Below, piece by piece: positions 36,926 through 45,811 of a stretch of 64,000 bases of DNA. The notes under the pieces are model-generated. The model did no database searches. It saw nothing but the letters and a program-made list of their open reading frames with translations, and was not told the DNA's origin. The translations under genes were made by a program, and so were the position numbers. Every line of letters starts with the position of its first letter. The stretch's first letter is position 1. The DNA is from Oscillospiraceae bacterium (GTDB lineage Bacteria; Bacillota; Clostridia; Oscillospirales; Oscillospiraceae), in assembly GCA_021202845.1 (NCBI GenBank), contig JAJQCF010000031.1:84248-148247 (forward strand), given 5' to 3'.

Positions 36926-38209
36926 ATGACAAAAGTTGATTTATCGGGCGCAGCTCAATTTTTTGACGCCGCGGGGCCGGATTTTGCGGCGGCTGCCGAG
37001 GCTCATCGGCTGCTTGCGCAGCGCAGCGGACCCGGCGGAGACTTCACCGGCTGGCTCGACCTGCCGCAGAAAATGCTCTCCGGCGGAATAAAGCCCATAC
37101 TCTCAGCCGCGCAAAAAATTAAAAAGCTCGGTCAGGTGCTGCTTGTTGTGGGCATCGGCGGCTCCTATCTCGGAGCGCGCGCGGCCATTGAGCTGCTGCA
37201 CGGGGCCAACCACAACCGCGCCGAGGGCGAGACTGAGGTCTGGTTCATGGGCAACACGCTCTCACCCGACGCCATAAACGAGCTTATAGCGGTGCTGGGC
37301 GAGCGCGACTTCTGCGTCAACGTAATTTCCAAGTCCGGCGGCACGCTGGAACCCGCGCTGGGCTTTCGCGTGGCCAAGGCGCTGCTTGAGCGCAAGTATG
37401 GCCGCACAGCGGCGAAAAAGCATATGTTTGTCACCACCGACGAGAGCCACGGCATTCTGCGCTCCATAGCGGACGCGGAGGGCTACGAGAGCTTTGTTAT
37501 CCCCGCGGACGTGGGAGGCCGCTTCAGCGTGCTCACCCCCGTCGGCCTGCTGCCCATGGCCGTGGCTGGAATCGACATAAAGGCTGTGCTGGAGGCCGCA
37601 AACGCGGAGCTGCACGAGCTGGATTTGCGTTCGCCCGACAACCCTGCTTGGCAGTACGCCGCCGCGCGCCAGCACCTCTACCGCCGCGGCAAGAGCATTG
37701 AAATTTTGGCGAGCTACGAGCCGTCGTTCCGCTTCTTCGCCGAGTGGTGGAAGCAGCTCTACGGCGAGAGCGAGGGCAAAAACGGCATCGGCATCTATCC
37801 CGCCTCCGTTGAATATAACGCCGACTTGCACTCTATGGGTCAGTATATCCAAGACGGCCCGCGCACGCTGTTTGAAACCGTTGTCATGTTTGATAGCTGC
37901 CTCACCGGCTACTCCGTGCCCTTTGAAATGGGCGACGCCGACGGGCTGAACTATCTGGCGGGCCGCGACTTCGGCGACATTGCCCGCACTACCGCGCAGG
38001 CTGTCCGCAGCGCGCACATAGCTGGCGGAGTGCCGAATATAACGGTCAGCGTCCCGCGGCGCGACGAGGCCGGCTACGGCGCGCTGGTGGCGTTTTTCGA
38101 GATGTCCTGCGCCATTTCCGCCTATATGTCCGGCGTGAACCCCTTCGACCAGCCGGGCGTCGAGGCTTACAAGAAAAATATGTTCGCCATGCTCAAGGGC
38201 GAAAATTAA
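36926..38209 (+). CDS. pgi: Glucose-6-phosphate isomerase
   Basis: Pgi interconverts glucose-6-phosphate and fructose-6-phosphate. The 427-residue protein is close to the short bacterial type. It has VVGIGGSYLGARAAIELL, the sugar-phosphate site VISKSGGTLEPALGFRV, the catalytic Glu region (GLLPMAVAGIDI, then GKNGIGIYPASVEYNAD) and the C-terminal NPFDQPGVEAYK with the catalytic Lys. GGAG lies before the ATG. It stands alone with its own promoter. Confidence 0.96.
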   Translation: MTKVDLSGAAQFFDAAGPDFAAAAEAHRLLAQRSGPGGDFTGWLDLPQKMLSGGIKPILSAAQKIKKLGQVLLVVGIGGSYLGARAAIELLHGANHNRAEGETEVWFMGNTLSPDAINELIAVLGERDFCVNVISKSGGTLEPALGFRVAKALLERKYGRTAAKKHMFVTTDESHGILRSIADAEGYESFVIPADVGGRFSVLTPVGLLPMAVAGIDIKAVLEAANAELHELDLRSPDNPAWQYAAARQHLYRRGKSIEILASYEPSFRFFAEWWKQLYGESEGKNGIGIYPASVEYNADLHSMGQYIQDGPRTLFETVVMFDSCLTGYSVPFEMGDADGLNYLAGRDFGDIARTTAQAVRSAHIAGGVPNITVSVPRRDEAGYGALVAFFEMSCAISAYMSGVNPFDQPGVEAYKKNMFAMLKGEN

Positions 38210-38233
38210 ATCTGCGAAATTTCATTTTCACTG

Positions 38234-38262
38234 TTGCAGTTTGCCGAAAATAATGTTATGCT
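38234..38262 (+). promoter_or_regulatory. Promoter of the small P-loop gene
   Basis: TTGCAG (38234-38239) and TATGCT (38257-38262) are separated by 17 bases. Confidence 0.5.
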
Positions 38263-38332
38263 AAGTGTGTAAACGTGAATTTGAGAAAACGCATATGCAA
38301 ATAAAACAATTACTAAGGAGCGTGATTCAAAA

Positions 38333-38758
38333 ATGGTTCAGCTTTTGATGGGACCCAAGGGTACCGGCAAAACAAAAACTCTTGTTGAACTTGTAAGAAA
38401 GGCCTCGGCCGAGGAACACGGAGACGTGGTGTGCATTGAAAAGGACAAAAACCTCACCTACGACATCCCCTACACCGCAAGGCTCATCCACGCCAGCGAG
38501 TACGGCATCAGCACGAACGAGCTGCTGAAGGGCTTCATCTCCGGCCTGCACGCGGGCAACTATGACATAACCCACATCTTCATCGACAACTTCTACAAAA
38601 TGCTCAGCGACAGCTCCGAGGACGCCGTAATCGCCATGCTGCAGTGGATTGAGGACTTCGGCAAGAGCAACAATATCTCTTTCACCATCAGCGCCACCGC
38701 CGACCCCAACGACTTCGGCGAGAAGCTCGGAAAATATTACGTAACTCACCACGCCTGA
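38333..38758 (+). CDS. Small P-loop ATP-binding protein of unknown role
   Basis: The 141-residue protein opens with a Walker A motif, MGPKGTGKTKTLVELV, and has a Walker B-like stretch THIFIDNFYKML at about residue 80. A third region, FTISATADPNDF, could be a sensor segment. It is too short for a full AAA+ or helicase enzyme and has no lid domain. I do not recognise a named family. It has its own promoter and stands apart from both neighbours, so context gives little help. Confidence 0.78.
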   Translation: MVQLLMGPKGTGKTKTLVELVRKASAEEHGDVVCIEKDKNLTYDIPYTARLIHASEYGISTNELLKGFISGLHAGNYDITHIFIDNFYKMLSDSSEDAVIAMLQWIEDFGKSNNISFTISATADPNDFGEKLGKYYVTHHA

Positions 38759-38809
38759 GCCGCGCTCCGGCGCGAATACGTCACATAAAATAATTGTAGT
38801 TCCCTAAAA

Positions 38810-38863
38810 ATATGCTCCCTCCCTTAATGACAGCCGAGGCTGCCAAGCCGGTAGGGGGCATAT
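38810..38863. repeat. Palindromic intergenic element
   Basis: ATATGCTCCCT (38810-38820) pairs with AGGGGGCATAT (38853-38863) with one wobble. The loop itself contains a small AGCC-GA-GGCT hairpin (38832-38841 area). It lies between the small P-loop gene and the chromate-type transporter. There is no T tract. It resembles a dispersed extragenic palindrome, but only this copy is in the window. Confidence 0.5.
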
Positions 38864-38899
38864 TGCACAGGCGCGGGGCGGAAAGGGCGGAGAGAGCAA

Positions 38900-39451
38900 A
38901 TGGACGTACTGAAAAAATATCTCGGGCTGTTCTGGACATTCAGCAAGATAGGCGTCACCACGTTCGGCGGCGGCTACGCCATGCTGCCCATACTCCAGCG
39001 CGAGATTGTGGAGGACAAGGGCTGGGCGACGGACGAGGAGCTGACGGACTGGTACGCCATAGGTCAGTGTACCCCGGGCGTCATCGCCGTGAACACGGCC
39101 ACGTTCGTCGGCCAAAAGCGCGGCGGTATCGCGGGCGGCATAGTCGCCACGCTGGGGCTCGTTTTTCCCTCGCTCATAATTATCATGCTCATCGCGGCGC
39201 TCATCAGCAGCTTTGCGGAGCTGGCGGCGGTGCGCAACGCCTTTGCCGGAATCCGCGTCTGCGTCTGCGTGCTGGTGGTGAACGCCGTGGTCAAGCTCTG
39301 GCGCAAGTCGATTGTGGACTGGGCGACATTTGTCGTGTTCCTTGCGGTATTTGCGCTCTCGGTTTTCACGTCGCTCTCGCCGATACCGTTTGTCGTGCTC
39401 TCCGCGCTGGCGGGAATTGTCCTGAAAAATCTGGAGGCGCGGCGGAAATGA
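38900..39451 (+). CDS. Chromate-type transporter, first half (CHR family)
   Basis: The 183-residue membrane protein has about five or six helices. It has the family signature GVTTFGGGYAMLPILQREIVE and the second motif GQCTPGVIAVNTATFVG. CHR proteins of Firmicutes are often made as two short proteins that probably pair, each equal to half of a long ChrA. The next gene is the second half, overlapping by four bases (ATGA). Chromate efflux is the named function; the natural anion is uncertain in an anaerobe. Confidence 0.88.
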   Translation: MDVLKKYLGLFWTFSKIGVTTFGGGYAMLPILQREIVEDKGWATDEELTDWYAIGQCTPGVIAVNTATFVGQKRGGIAGGIVATLGLVFPSLIIIMLIAALISSFAELAAVRNAFAGIRVCVCVLVVNAVVKLWRKSIVDWATFVVFLAVFALSVFTSLSPIPFVVLSALAGIVLKNLEARRK

Positions 39452-40032
39452 TTTATCTCAGACTGTTCTACGAATTTTTCAAAACCGGCCTGTTCTCCGT
39501 CGGCGGGGGACTGGCGACGCTGCCGTTTTTGCAGGAGATGTCGGCGCGCACGGGCTGGTTCACCTCGTCCGAGCTTGCGGATATGCTGGCGGTGTCCGAG
39601 TCCACGCCGGGCGCAATCGGCATCAATATGGCGACGTACGTCGGCTGGAAAACCGCGGGCGTACCCGGCGGCGTTATCGCCACGCTGGGGCTTATCGCAC
39701 CCTCTATTGTCGTCATACTCGTCATTGCTTACTTTCTCCAGAGCTTCCACGACAACAAGTATGTCACCGCCGCGTTTTACGGCATACGCCCCGCATCGAC
39801 TGCGCTCATCGCCGCCGCAGGCGTCTCCGTGCTGCTCATTGCCTTGGTGAATACCGAGCAGTTTGCGCTGACAGGCTCGCTCGGCGACCTCATATCATTT
39901 AAGGGCGCGGCGCTGTTTGTGATATTGTGGCTGCTGACCAATGTGGTCAAGCCGACAAAGCGGTTGCATCCAATAGTCTTTATCGCGTTCTCGGCGGTAG
40001 TCGGCATAGTGTTCAGCTTTGCCGGAGCATGA
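39448..40032 (+). CDS. Chromate-type transporter, second half (CHR family)
   Basis: The 194-residue protein has the same fold as its upstream partner. It has the motif FSVGGGLATLPFLQEMS and SESTPGAIGINMATYVGW, then helices up to the end. It starts inside the stop of the first half, so the two are translationally coupled and likely form a heterodimer. GGAGG lies before the ATG. Its 3' end overlaps the converging ylbJ gene by 20 bases. Confidence 0.88.
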   Translation: MIYLRLFYEFFKTGLFSVGGGLATLPFLQEMSARTGWFTSSELADMLAVSESTPGAIGINMATYVGWKTAGVPGGVIATLGLIAPSIVVILVIAYFLQSFHDNKYVTAAFYGIRPASTALIAAAGVSVLLIALVNTEQFALTGSLGDLISFKGAALFVILWLLTNVVKPTKRLHPIVFIAFSAVVGIVFSFAGA

Positions 40033-40987
40033 GGGCGAAAACAAATGTTATAAGGGCGGAAATCAGCCCGTGGAGTATGCGTCCGGCGAAGTGTCGGGCG
40101 CATTTTATGTTAACCGAAGCGGTGACGGCGGCGGTCTGGCAGTGGACGGAGAGCGAGCCGAAGCCCAGCACGAACGAGGCCAGCGCCAAATTGAGCGGCG
40201 CGGCGGCCAGTCCGCGCATGGCGGCCACGCCGTTGCCCAGCTCAAATATGCCATAGAGAGCGGCGCGGGCAAAACTGAGCTCGCAGCCGGTCGCCACCGC
40301 CAAGCGCCCAGCGGCCTGAGAGAATAAGTCCAAGCACTCCGCCAGACCTATGACAACGGAAAAGAACACGGCAAAGCCGCAGACGTTCAGCGTTGTGCCG
40401 ACGGCGGCGCGCACGCTCTGCGTCAGCGCGGCAGCAAATTTTTCCGGAGGCGAGGGCGGCAGGGGAGCGGAGAGCGCGCCGCCTCCGCGCGGAGAGAGCA
40501 GTAGCCCCACGACCGCCGCAGCCGCGGCGTGGCTGGCGTAAAGCCCCAGACCGACAGCCGCAGAGCCGAAGACGCCGGAACCGACCGCGCCGACAATGAA
40601 GGCGGGACCCGTGTTGTTGCAAAAGGGCAGCAGACGTTCCGCTTCGCCGCGTGTCAGCGCGCCGCGCCGCACTAACTCCGCCGCTGCCGCCGCGCCGACG
40701 GGGTAGCCGCCCGTCAGCCCCAGTATGAACGGCGCGGCGCACTGCCCTGAGAGTGAGAACAGCGCGCGCATGGGCTTTTCCAGCGCCCGACCCAGCGCGG
40801 CGGGCAGCCCCAGCGCCGACAGCAGCCCTGACAGCACGAAGAACGGAAACAGCGAGGGGACGATAAGCCCCGCGCAAACCTCCAGCCCGTTCCGCGCGGC
40901 CGCGGCCGCTTCCGCGGGAAATACAACTACCAGCGCAAGCGCCGCGAGCGCCGCCAAGAGTGAAATTCTGCGTCTCAAGCCCAACAC
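40013..40987 (-). CDS. ylbJ: Sporulation integral membrane protein YlbJ-like
   Basis: The 324-residue protein has about eight helices. Recognisable motifs are LIVPSLFPFFVLSGLL, GLTGGYPVGAAAAAELV and LLPFCNNTGPAFIVGAVG, which are the nucleoside-recognition (Gate) repeats of YlbJ. In Bacillus, ylbJ is expressed in the mother cell and needed for the spore cortex. This form is shorter than the Bacillus one (about 400). The start is a GTG at 40987 with a poorly placed ribosome site; a TTG three bases on is possible. It diverges from yqfC-yqfD, also sporulation genes. Confidence 0.82.
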   Translation of the reverse strand: MLGLRRRISLLAALAALALVVVFPAEAAAAARNGLEVCAGLIVPSLFPFFVLSGLLSALGLPAALGRALEKPMRALFSLSGQCAAPFILGLTGGYPVGAAAAAELVRRGALTRGEAERLLPFCNNTGPAFIVGAVGSGVFGSAAVGLGLYASHAAAAAVVGLLLSPRGGGALSAPLPPSPPEKFAAALTQSVRAAVGTTLNVCGFAVFFSVVIGLAECLDLFSQAAGRLAVATGCELSFARAALYGIFELGNGVAAMRGLAAAPLNLALASFVLGFGSLSVHCQTAAVTASVNIKCARHFAGRILHGLISALITFVFALMLRQS

Positions 40988-41105
40988 CTCACCCTAACTT
41001 ATGCCTGTCCCCGCCGCGGATATGCCCGCTTTATATCCCCCGCGGCGGGAAAAAACAAGCCTAAAGCGCCGGATAAGCCTCATATAATTTTTTGAGGTGA
41101 GAGAT
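40988..41105. promoter_or_regulatory. Divergent control region between ylbJ and yqfC
   Basis: The 118-base region lies between two sporulation transcription units. On the plus strand CATATAAT (about 41081-41088) resembles the -10 box of mother-cell sigma-E promoters, but I see no convincing -35 partner. On the ylbJ side no clear promoter is visible. Confidence 0.35.
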
Positions 41106-41369
41106 GTGGTAAACCTGCTTGAGCGTATAGCCAAATTAACGGACCTGCCCGCGGACACCGTGGCGGGCGTGCCGAAGATAGTGCTCAGCGGCGACTGCCG
41201 CGCTGTTGTGGAAAACCACAGGGGACTTTTGCAGTACACGGAGAGCGTAATCACGGCGGCGGGCGGTCGCTGCACCGTCAGAATACGCGGCGAGGGGCTG
41301 ACCCTGAGGGCAATGGACAGGCGCGTGCTGGTGGTGAGCGGCAAAATTTTCGGCGTGGATATGGAGTGA
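41106..41369 (+). CDS. yqfC: Sporulation protein YqfC (YabP/YqfC family)
   Basis: The 87-residue protein has the family core with PKIVLSGDCRAVVENHRGLLQ, followed by beta strands ending in KIFGVDM. YqfC is made in the mother cell in Bacillus and its job is unknown. GTG 41106 is chosen because GAGG stands eight bases before it; GTG 41097 is in frame but overlaps that site. It is followed after ten bases by yqfD, the pair found together in spore formers. Confidence 0.85.
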   Translation: MVNLLERIAKLTDLPADTVAGVPKIVLSGDCRAVVENHRGLLQYTESVITAAGGRCTVRIRGEGLTLRAMDRRVLVVSGKIFGVDME

Positions 41370-41379
41370 CGGGAGGGGT

Positions 41380-42585
41380 ATGTACAGCTTTTTCAACCGC
41401 CTCCGCGGCAGCGTGACGCTGAAAATCAGCGGAGCGCAGCCGGAGGCTTTTATAAATGAGTGCGTTGAGCGCGGCGCGGAGCTTATCTTCGCTTTGCCCG
41501 TGGAAAACTACTGCACCGTTGTAACCGTGCCCTCGCGTCAGCTAAAGAGAGTGCGGCGCGCGGCGGCAGCGAGCGGCTGCACCGCGGAAATAGTGGGGCG
41601 CGGCGGCACGGCGAGCCTCGGCAGGCTGCTGCTGCGGCGCATTGTCCCCGCCGTCTGTCTCGCGCTCTGCCTTGCGCTTTTGGCGTGGTCAAAGCTCTTT
41701 CTGTGGGAGATTGAGGTCAAGGGCGCGGAGCGGGTCAGCGAGGGTGAAATTCTCTCCGCCTTGGCCGACTGCGGCGTTAAGACCGGCGCGTTCTGGCCGA
41801 GCTTCACCAGCGACCTGATACGCGCCGAGGCGCTGCTGAAGCTGCCGGAGCTGGCGTGGCTGACGGTGAATGTCTACGGCTCGCGCGCCGAGATTGTGGT
41901 GCGTGAGCGCGTACCTGTGCCGGAGCTAATTGACGACCGCACCCCCGCGGACATTGTGGCGGAGAAAAGCGGCTTTGTCACACGTATGCTGGCTCTGGCC
42001 GGTCAGGAGCAGACGGCGGAGGGCAGCGCGGTGCTGGCGGGCGAGACGCTGATAGCGGGAGCGGTCACCTCCGCGCTGGGCGAAACGCGCTGCGTGCGCG
42101 CTTACGGCGACGTGACCGCGCTCACATACTACGAAATGACCGCCGCTGCGCCTGACACAGTGTATAAAAAGGGCGGGGCAGAAACATCGAACACGCGCTG
42201 GGCGCTCAAATTCGGCAATACGCGCATAAATTTTTATAATAACAGTAGCATTTCAGGGGTGGATTGTGATAAAATCTATATTGAGCATAAAGCCGAGCTC
42301 AAGGGGCTTTTTTCCCTGCCCATAACGCTCATAGAGGAGCGCACGGCTGACTGCGCCGCTTTGGCCGTTTCCGGCGGTGCGGAGGAGCGCATGGCGGCAG
42401 AGCTGCTGGACACTCTGATGCAGTCCGTAAACGGGGAAATCCTCCGCTCGAACTGCACGGTTTACCGCGCGGACGGACTGGTGTATGTCTGCCTGCGGGC
42501 GGAGTGCAGCGAGAGCATCGGCAAAACGGTTTACATAAATCCGAGCGACTATACCGGCTCGGATATAACAGGGGAGACGGGATAG
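41380..42585 (+). CDS. yqfD: Sporulation protein YqfD
   Basis: The 401-residue protein begins MYSFFNRLRGSVTLKISG, has a membrane segment at about residues 86-106, and a large domain outside with the POTRA-like stretch FLWEIEVKGAERVSEGEIL. YqfD is a stage IV sporulation protein family made in the mother cell. GGGAGGGG stands before the ATG. Its order with yqfC and the following phoH, ybeY and era is the same as in many Firmicutes. Confidence 0.9.
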   Translation: MYSFFNRLRGSVTLKISGAQPEAFINECVERGAELIFALPVENYCTVVTVPSRQLKRVRRAAAASGCTAEIVGRGGTASLGRLLLRRIVPAVCLALCLALLAWSKLFLWEIEVKGAERVSEGEILSALADCGVKTGAFWPSFTSDLIRAEALLKLPELAWLTVNVYGSRAEIVVRERVPVPELIDDRTPADIVAEKSGFVTRMLALAGQEQTAEGSAVLAGETLIAGAVTSALGETRCVRAYGDVTALTYYEMTAAAPDTVYKKGGAETSNTRWALKFGNTRINFYNNSSISGVDCDKIYIEHKAELKGLFSLPITLIEERTADCAALAVSGGAEERMAAELLDTLMQSVNGEILRSNCTVYRADGLVYVCLRAECSESIGKTVYINPSDYTGSDITGETG

Positions 42586-42625
42586 CCTTTCAATATTCCG
42601 TTCCCGATAAACAAAGGAGAGCAAT

Positions 42626-43630
42626 ATGACCGAGAGAGTCATCGCAGTGGACAGAATTGAAAATATCATCAGCGTCTTCGGCAGCTTCGACCAGAACCTG
42701 CGGATAATCGAGAGCGAGCTTGGCGTAACGGTGTCCGACCGCGACAGCGAGCTGAAAATATCCGGCGAGGCCGAGGCCGTGATGCTGGCGGAAAAGGCCA
42801 TCGAGGGGCTAATCTCCCTCGCGGCGCGCGGCGAGAACATAGACAGCCAGAACGTGCGCTATATTCTCAAGCTCGTCAAGGAGGGGCGCGAGTCCAAGAT
42901 TGGCGAGCTGGCGGGCGACGTTGTGTGCGTCACGGCCAAGGGCAAGCCGGTTAAGGCCAAGACCCTCGGGCAAAAGACCTACTGCGAGGCCATAAAGGAG
43001 AACACCATAACTCTGGGCGTCGGCCCCGCGGGAACGGGCAAGACCTACCTCGCCGTGGCCGCTGCCGTCTCCGCGTTCCGCTCCAAGGAGGTCAACCGCA
43101 TAATTCTCACCCGTCCCGCGGTCGAGGCGGGCGAGCGTCTGGGCTTCCTGCCGGGGGATATGCAGAGCAAGGTTGACCCGTATCTGCGGCCGCTCTACGA
43201 CGCGCTGTTCGATATGCTGGGCGCGGACACCTACAACAAGTACCTTGAGCGCGGCGACATCGAGGTCGCGCCGCTGGCCTATATGCGCGGCCGCACGCTG
43301 GACGACAGCTTCATCATATTGGACGAGGCGCAGAACACGAGCCGCGAGCAGATGAAGATGTTCCTCACGCGCATGGGCTTCGGCTCGAAAATGGTGATTA
43401 CGGGCGACATTACGCAGATTGACCTGCCCTCGGACAAGCCCAGCGGCTTGAAGGAGGCCATGCAGGTGCTGGCGGGCATCGACGACATTGCCGTTTGCCG
43501 CCTCAGCGCCGCGGACGTTGTGCGCCATCAGTTGGTGCAGAAAATAATCGAGGCCTACGACCGCCACAGCGCGCGCCGCACGGCAAGCGAAAAGCCGCCC
43601 AAGAGCGCGCACTACAGGAGGAACGGCTGA
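42626..43630 (+). CDS. phoH: PhoH family ATPase
   Basis: The 334-residue protein has a KH-like N-terminal part, then the PhoH ATPase with Walker A GPAGTGKTYLAVA and Walker B FIILDEAQNTS. The motif ITGDITQIDLP follows. PhoH-like proteins are thought to be RNA-linked ATPases or helicases, and they are commonly next to ybeY. AAAGGAGAG lies before the ATG. The last base of its stop overlaps the ybeY start. Confidence 0.94.
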   Translation: MTERVIAVDRIENIISVFGSFDQNLRIIESELGVTVSDRDSELKISGEAEAVMLAEKAIEGLISLAARGENIDSQNVRYILKLVKEGRESKIGELAGDVVCVTAKGKPVKAKTLGQKTYCEAIKENTITLGVGPAGTGKTYLAVAAAVSAFRSKEVNRIILTRPAVEAGERLGFLPGDMQSKVDPYLRPLYDALFDMLGADTYNKYLERGDIEVAPLAYMRGRTLDDSFIILDEAQNTSREQMKMFLTRMGFGSKMVITGDITQIDLPSDKPSGLKEAMQVLAGIDDIAVCRLSAADVVRHQLVQKIIEAYDRHSARRTASEKPPKSAHYRRNG

Positions 43631-44112
43631 TGCACAGTATCATAACCCGCCGCGCCCGCAGGGGATTGGGCGGCGAGGGCGCGGAAAAGCTCATACGCCG
43701 CGCAGCCAAGGCCGCGCTGAGAGCGCAGGGCGTGGACGACGACTGCGTCATAAACGTGCTGCTCACCGACAACGACGGCATACACGAAATTAACCTTGCC
43801 CAGCGCGGAGTGGACGCGCCGACGGACGTGCTCTCGTTCCCCATGAACGAGCTAACGGAGGGCGAGTTCGACCCCGCCGAGTGCGAGCGCGACTTCGACA
43901 CCGGCAAGCTCATGCTGGGCGACATGGTAATCTCGCTGGAGAGGTGCGCCGCGCAGGGCGAGGAGTACGGCCACGGCTTTGAGCGCGAGGTCAGCTACCT
44001 CACCGTCCACTCCGTGCTGCACCTGCTGGGCTACGACCACCTTGACGAGGGCGAGCGCAAATCGCGCATGAGAAGCCGCGAGAAGGCCATTATGGACACG
44101 CTGGGACTATAA
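43630..44112 (+). CDS. ybeY: Endoribonuclease YbeY (rRNA maturation factor)
   Basis: YbeY is a metal-dependent RNase for 16S rRNA 3' processing and quality control. The 160-residue product has the zinc motif HSVLHLLGYDH, with three His as required, and the conserved DVLSFPMNE upstream of it. The start ATG 43630 overlaps the phoH stop and follows AGGAGG. Together with era and recO it makes a widely conserved block. Confidence 0.95.
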   Translation: MHSIITRRARRGLGGEGAEKLIRRAAKAALRAQGVDDDCVINVLLTDNDGIHEINLAQRGVDAPTDVLSFPMNELTEGEFDPAECERDFDTGKLMLGDMVISLERCAAQGEEYGHGFEREVSYLTVHSVLHLLGYDHLDEGERKSRMRSREKAIMDTLGL

Positions 44113-44138
44113 AAAGAGATTAGGAGAGAGGTTTACCG

Positions 44139-45038
44139 ATGATAACAAAAACTGCGATGATAACCGTGTGCGGACGCCCGAATGTAGGCAAGTCCACGCT
44201 GACGAACGCGCTCGTGGGGGAGAAGGTGGCAATCGTCTCCGCCAAGGCGCAGACAACGCGCAACAGAATAACCGCCGTCGTCAACAGGGGAGAGAGCCAG
44301 CTTGTTTTGATGGACACCCCGGGCTTCCACCGCGCGCGCAACCGCTTGGGCGAATACATGGTCAAGGTGGTGCGCCAGTCCGTGGCGGACGTGGAGTTGG
44401 TGGTGCTGGTTGTGGAGCCAATCGCCAACATAGGCCCGCAGGAGAGAGAGCTTATAGAGAGCATAAAAAACAGCGGCTGCCCCGCCATACTCGTGATAAA
44501 CAAAATCGACACGGTGGAAAAGCCGGTGCTGCTGGAGGTAATGGCGCTCTACGCCGCGGCGTTCGACTTCGCCGCCGTCGTGCCCATTTCCGCGCTCCGG
44601 CGCGACGGTTTGGAGGAGCTGCTGGACGAAATGGAGAAGTACGCCGTCCCCGGCCCGCAGCTGTTCCCAGACGACATGATTTGCGACCAGCCGGAGCGCC
44701 AAATATGCGCCGAGCTGATACGCGAAAAGCTCCTGCGCTGCCTTGACCGCGAGGTTCCGCACGGCACGGCGGTCGAGATAACAAAGTTCTCCGAGCGCGA
44801 CGACGGCATAATCGACATCGACGCCACAATCTACTGCGAAAAGGCCAGCCACAAGGGCATAATAATCGGCAAAAACGGCGCTATGCTCAAGAGAATAGGC
44901 GAGCTGGCGCGCACGGACATCGAGCGCTTCATGGGCGCGAAGGTGTTCTTGCAGACGTGGGTCAAGGTCAAGGAGAACTGGCGCGACAGCGCTTATCAGC
45001 TCCGCTCCCTCGGCTACGACGGCAAGGATTTGGGCTGA
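44139..45038 (+). CDS. era: GTPase Era
   Basis: Era binds the 3' end of 16S rRNA during 30S assembly. The 299-residue protein has the G1 motif GRPNVGKSTL, G3 DTPGFH and G4 NKID. The KH domain is at the C terminus with GIIIGKNGAMLKRIGELAR. It is at the normal length of the family, with a ribosome site GGAGAG before the ATG. Confidence 0.97.
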   Translation: MITKTAMITVCGRPNVGKSTLTNALVGEKVAIVSAKAQTTRNRITAVVNRGESQLVLMDTPGFHRARNRLGEYMVKVVRQSVADVELVVLVVEPIANIGPQERELIESIKNSGCPAILVINKIDTVEKPVLLEVMALYAAAFDFAAVVPISALRRDGLEELLDEMEKYAVPGPQLFPDDMICDQPERQICAELIREKLLRCLDREVPHGTAVEITKFSERDDGIIDIDATIYCEKASHKGIIIGKNGAMLKRIGELARTDIERFMGAKVFLQTWVKVKENWRDSAYQLRSLGYDGKDLG

Positions 45039-45061
45039 TTGGCCGCTGAGGTTGACATAAT

Positions 45062-45811
45062 ATGTTCCTGACTACCAGAGCGCTCGTGCTGCGCGAGGTG
45101 AAGTACAAGGAGGCGGACAAAATCCTGACCGTGCTCACGCCGAGCGACGGCAAGCTGACGGTCAAGGCGCGCGGGGCAATGCGCAAGAGCTGCCGCTACG
45201 CCGCCGCGTCGCAGATTTTTGCCCTCTCGGAAATGACGCTTTTCGGCTCGCGCGGGCGCTGGAGCCTGAACGAAGCGGAGACAGTGGAGCAGTTCCTGCC
45301 GCTGCGGGACAGCTTGGAGAGCTTTGCGCTGGCGGCGTACTTTGCGGAAATGCTGGAGCTTTTGTCCGACGAGGACTGCCCCGGCCCCGAAATGCTCCAG
45401 CTGGGGCTGAACAGCCTCTACGCCCTGAGCCGCGGGCTGTTTTTGGACGAGCAGATAAAGGCGGCGTTTGAGCTGCGGCTCATGTGTCTTGCGGGCTTCG
45501 AGCCTGCGCTGGACGGCTGCCGCGTTTGCGGCAGGGAGCCGGAGGACGCGCTTTTATCGCTCAATGGCGGTGTGCTGCACTGCCGCTCGTGCCGCCCCGA
45601 GGTCAGCGGAGTGTCGCTGCCGGTGCCGCCGGAGTGCCTGCAGGCCATGCGCTACATCATCTCCGCGCCGCCCAAGAGGTTGTTTTCGTTCTCTCTGCCG
45701 GAGGGCTCTTTGCGGCGGCTGGCGGATATATGCGAGGCTTACGCGCTCGCGCAGTTGGAACGCAGCTGCGGCGCGCTGGACTACTACAAAACGGTGAAAA
45801 GAAATGGATAA
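45062..45811 (+). CDS. recO: DNA repair protein RecO
   Basis: RecO loads RecA with RecF and RecR and anneals strands. The 249-residue protein has the N-terminal OB fold (TRALVLREVKYKEADKIL) and a C-terminal zinc-finger region with four Cys (CRVCGREPED, then CRSC). There is no clear ribosome site directly before the ATG at 45062. The 3' end overlaps mutS2 by eight bases. Confidence 0.93.
   Translation: MFLTTRALVLREVKYKEADKILTVLTPSDGKLTVKARGAMRKSCRYAAASQIFALSEMTLFGSRGRWSLNEAETVEQFLPLRDSLESFALAAYFAEMLELLSDEDCPGPEMLQLGLNSLYALSRGLFLDEQIKAAFELRLMCLAGFEPALDGCRVCGREPEDALLSLNGGVLHCRSCRPEVSGVSLPVPPECLQAMRYIISAPPKRLFSFSLPEGSLRRLADICEAYALAQLERSCGALDYYKTVKRNG

Noticed and set aside
38333..38758. PilT-like or AAA+ motor assignment for the small P-loop protein
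   Set aside because: Only Walker motifs support it; length and the rest of the sequence do not fit either family.
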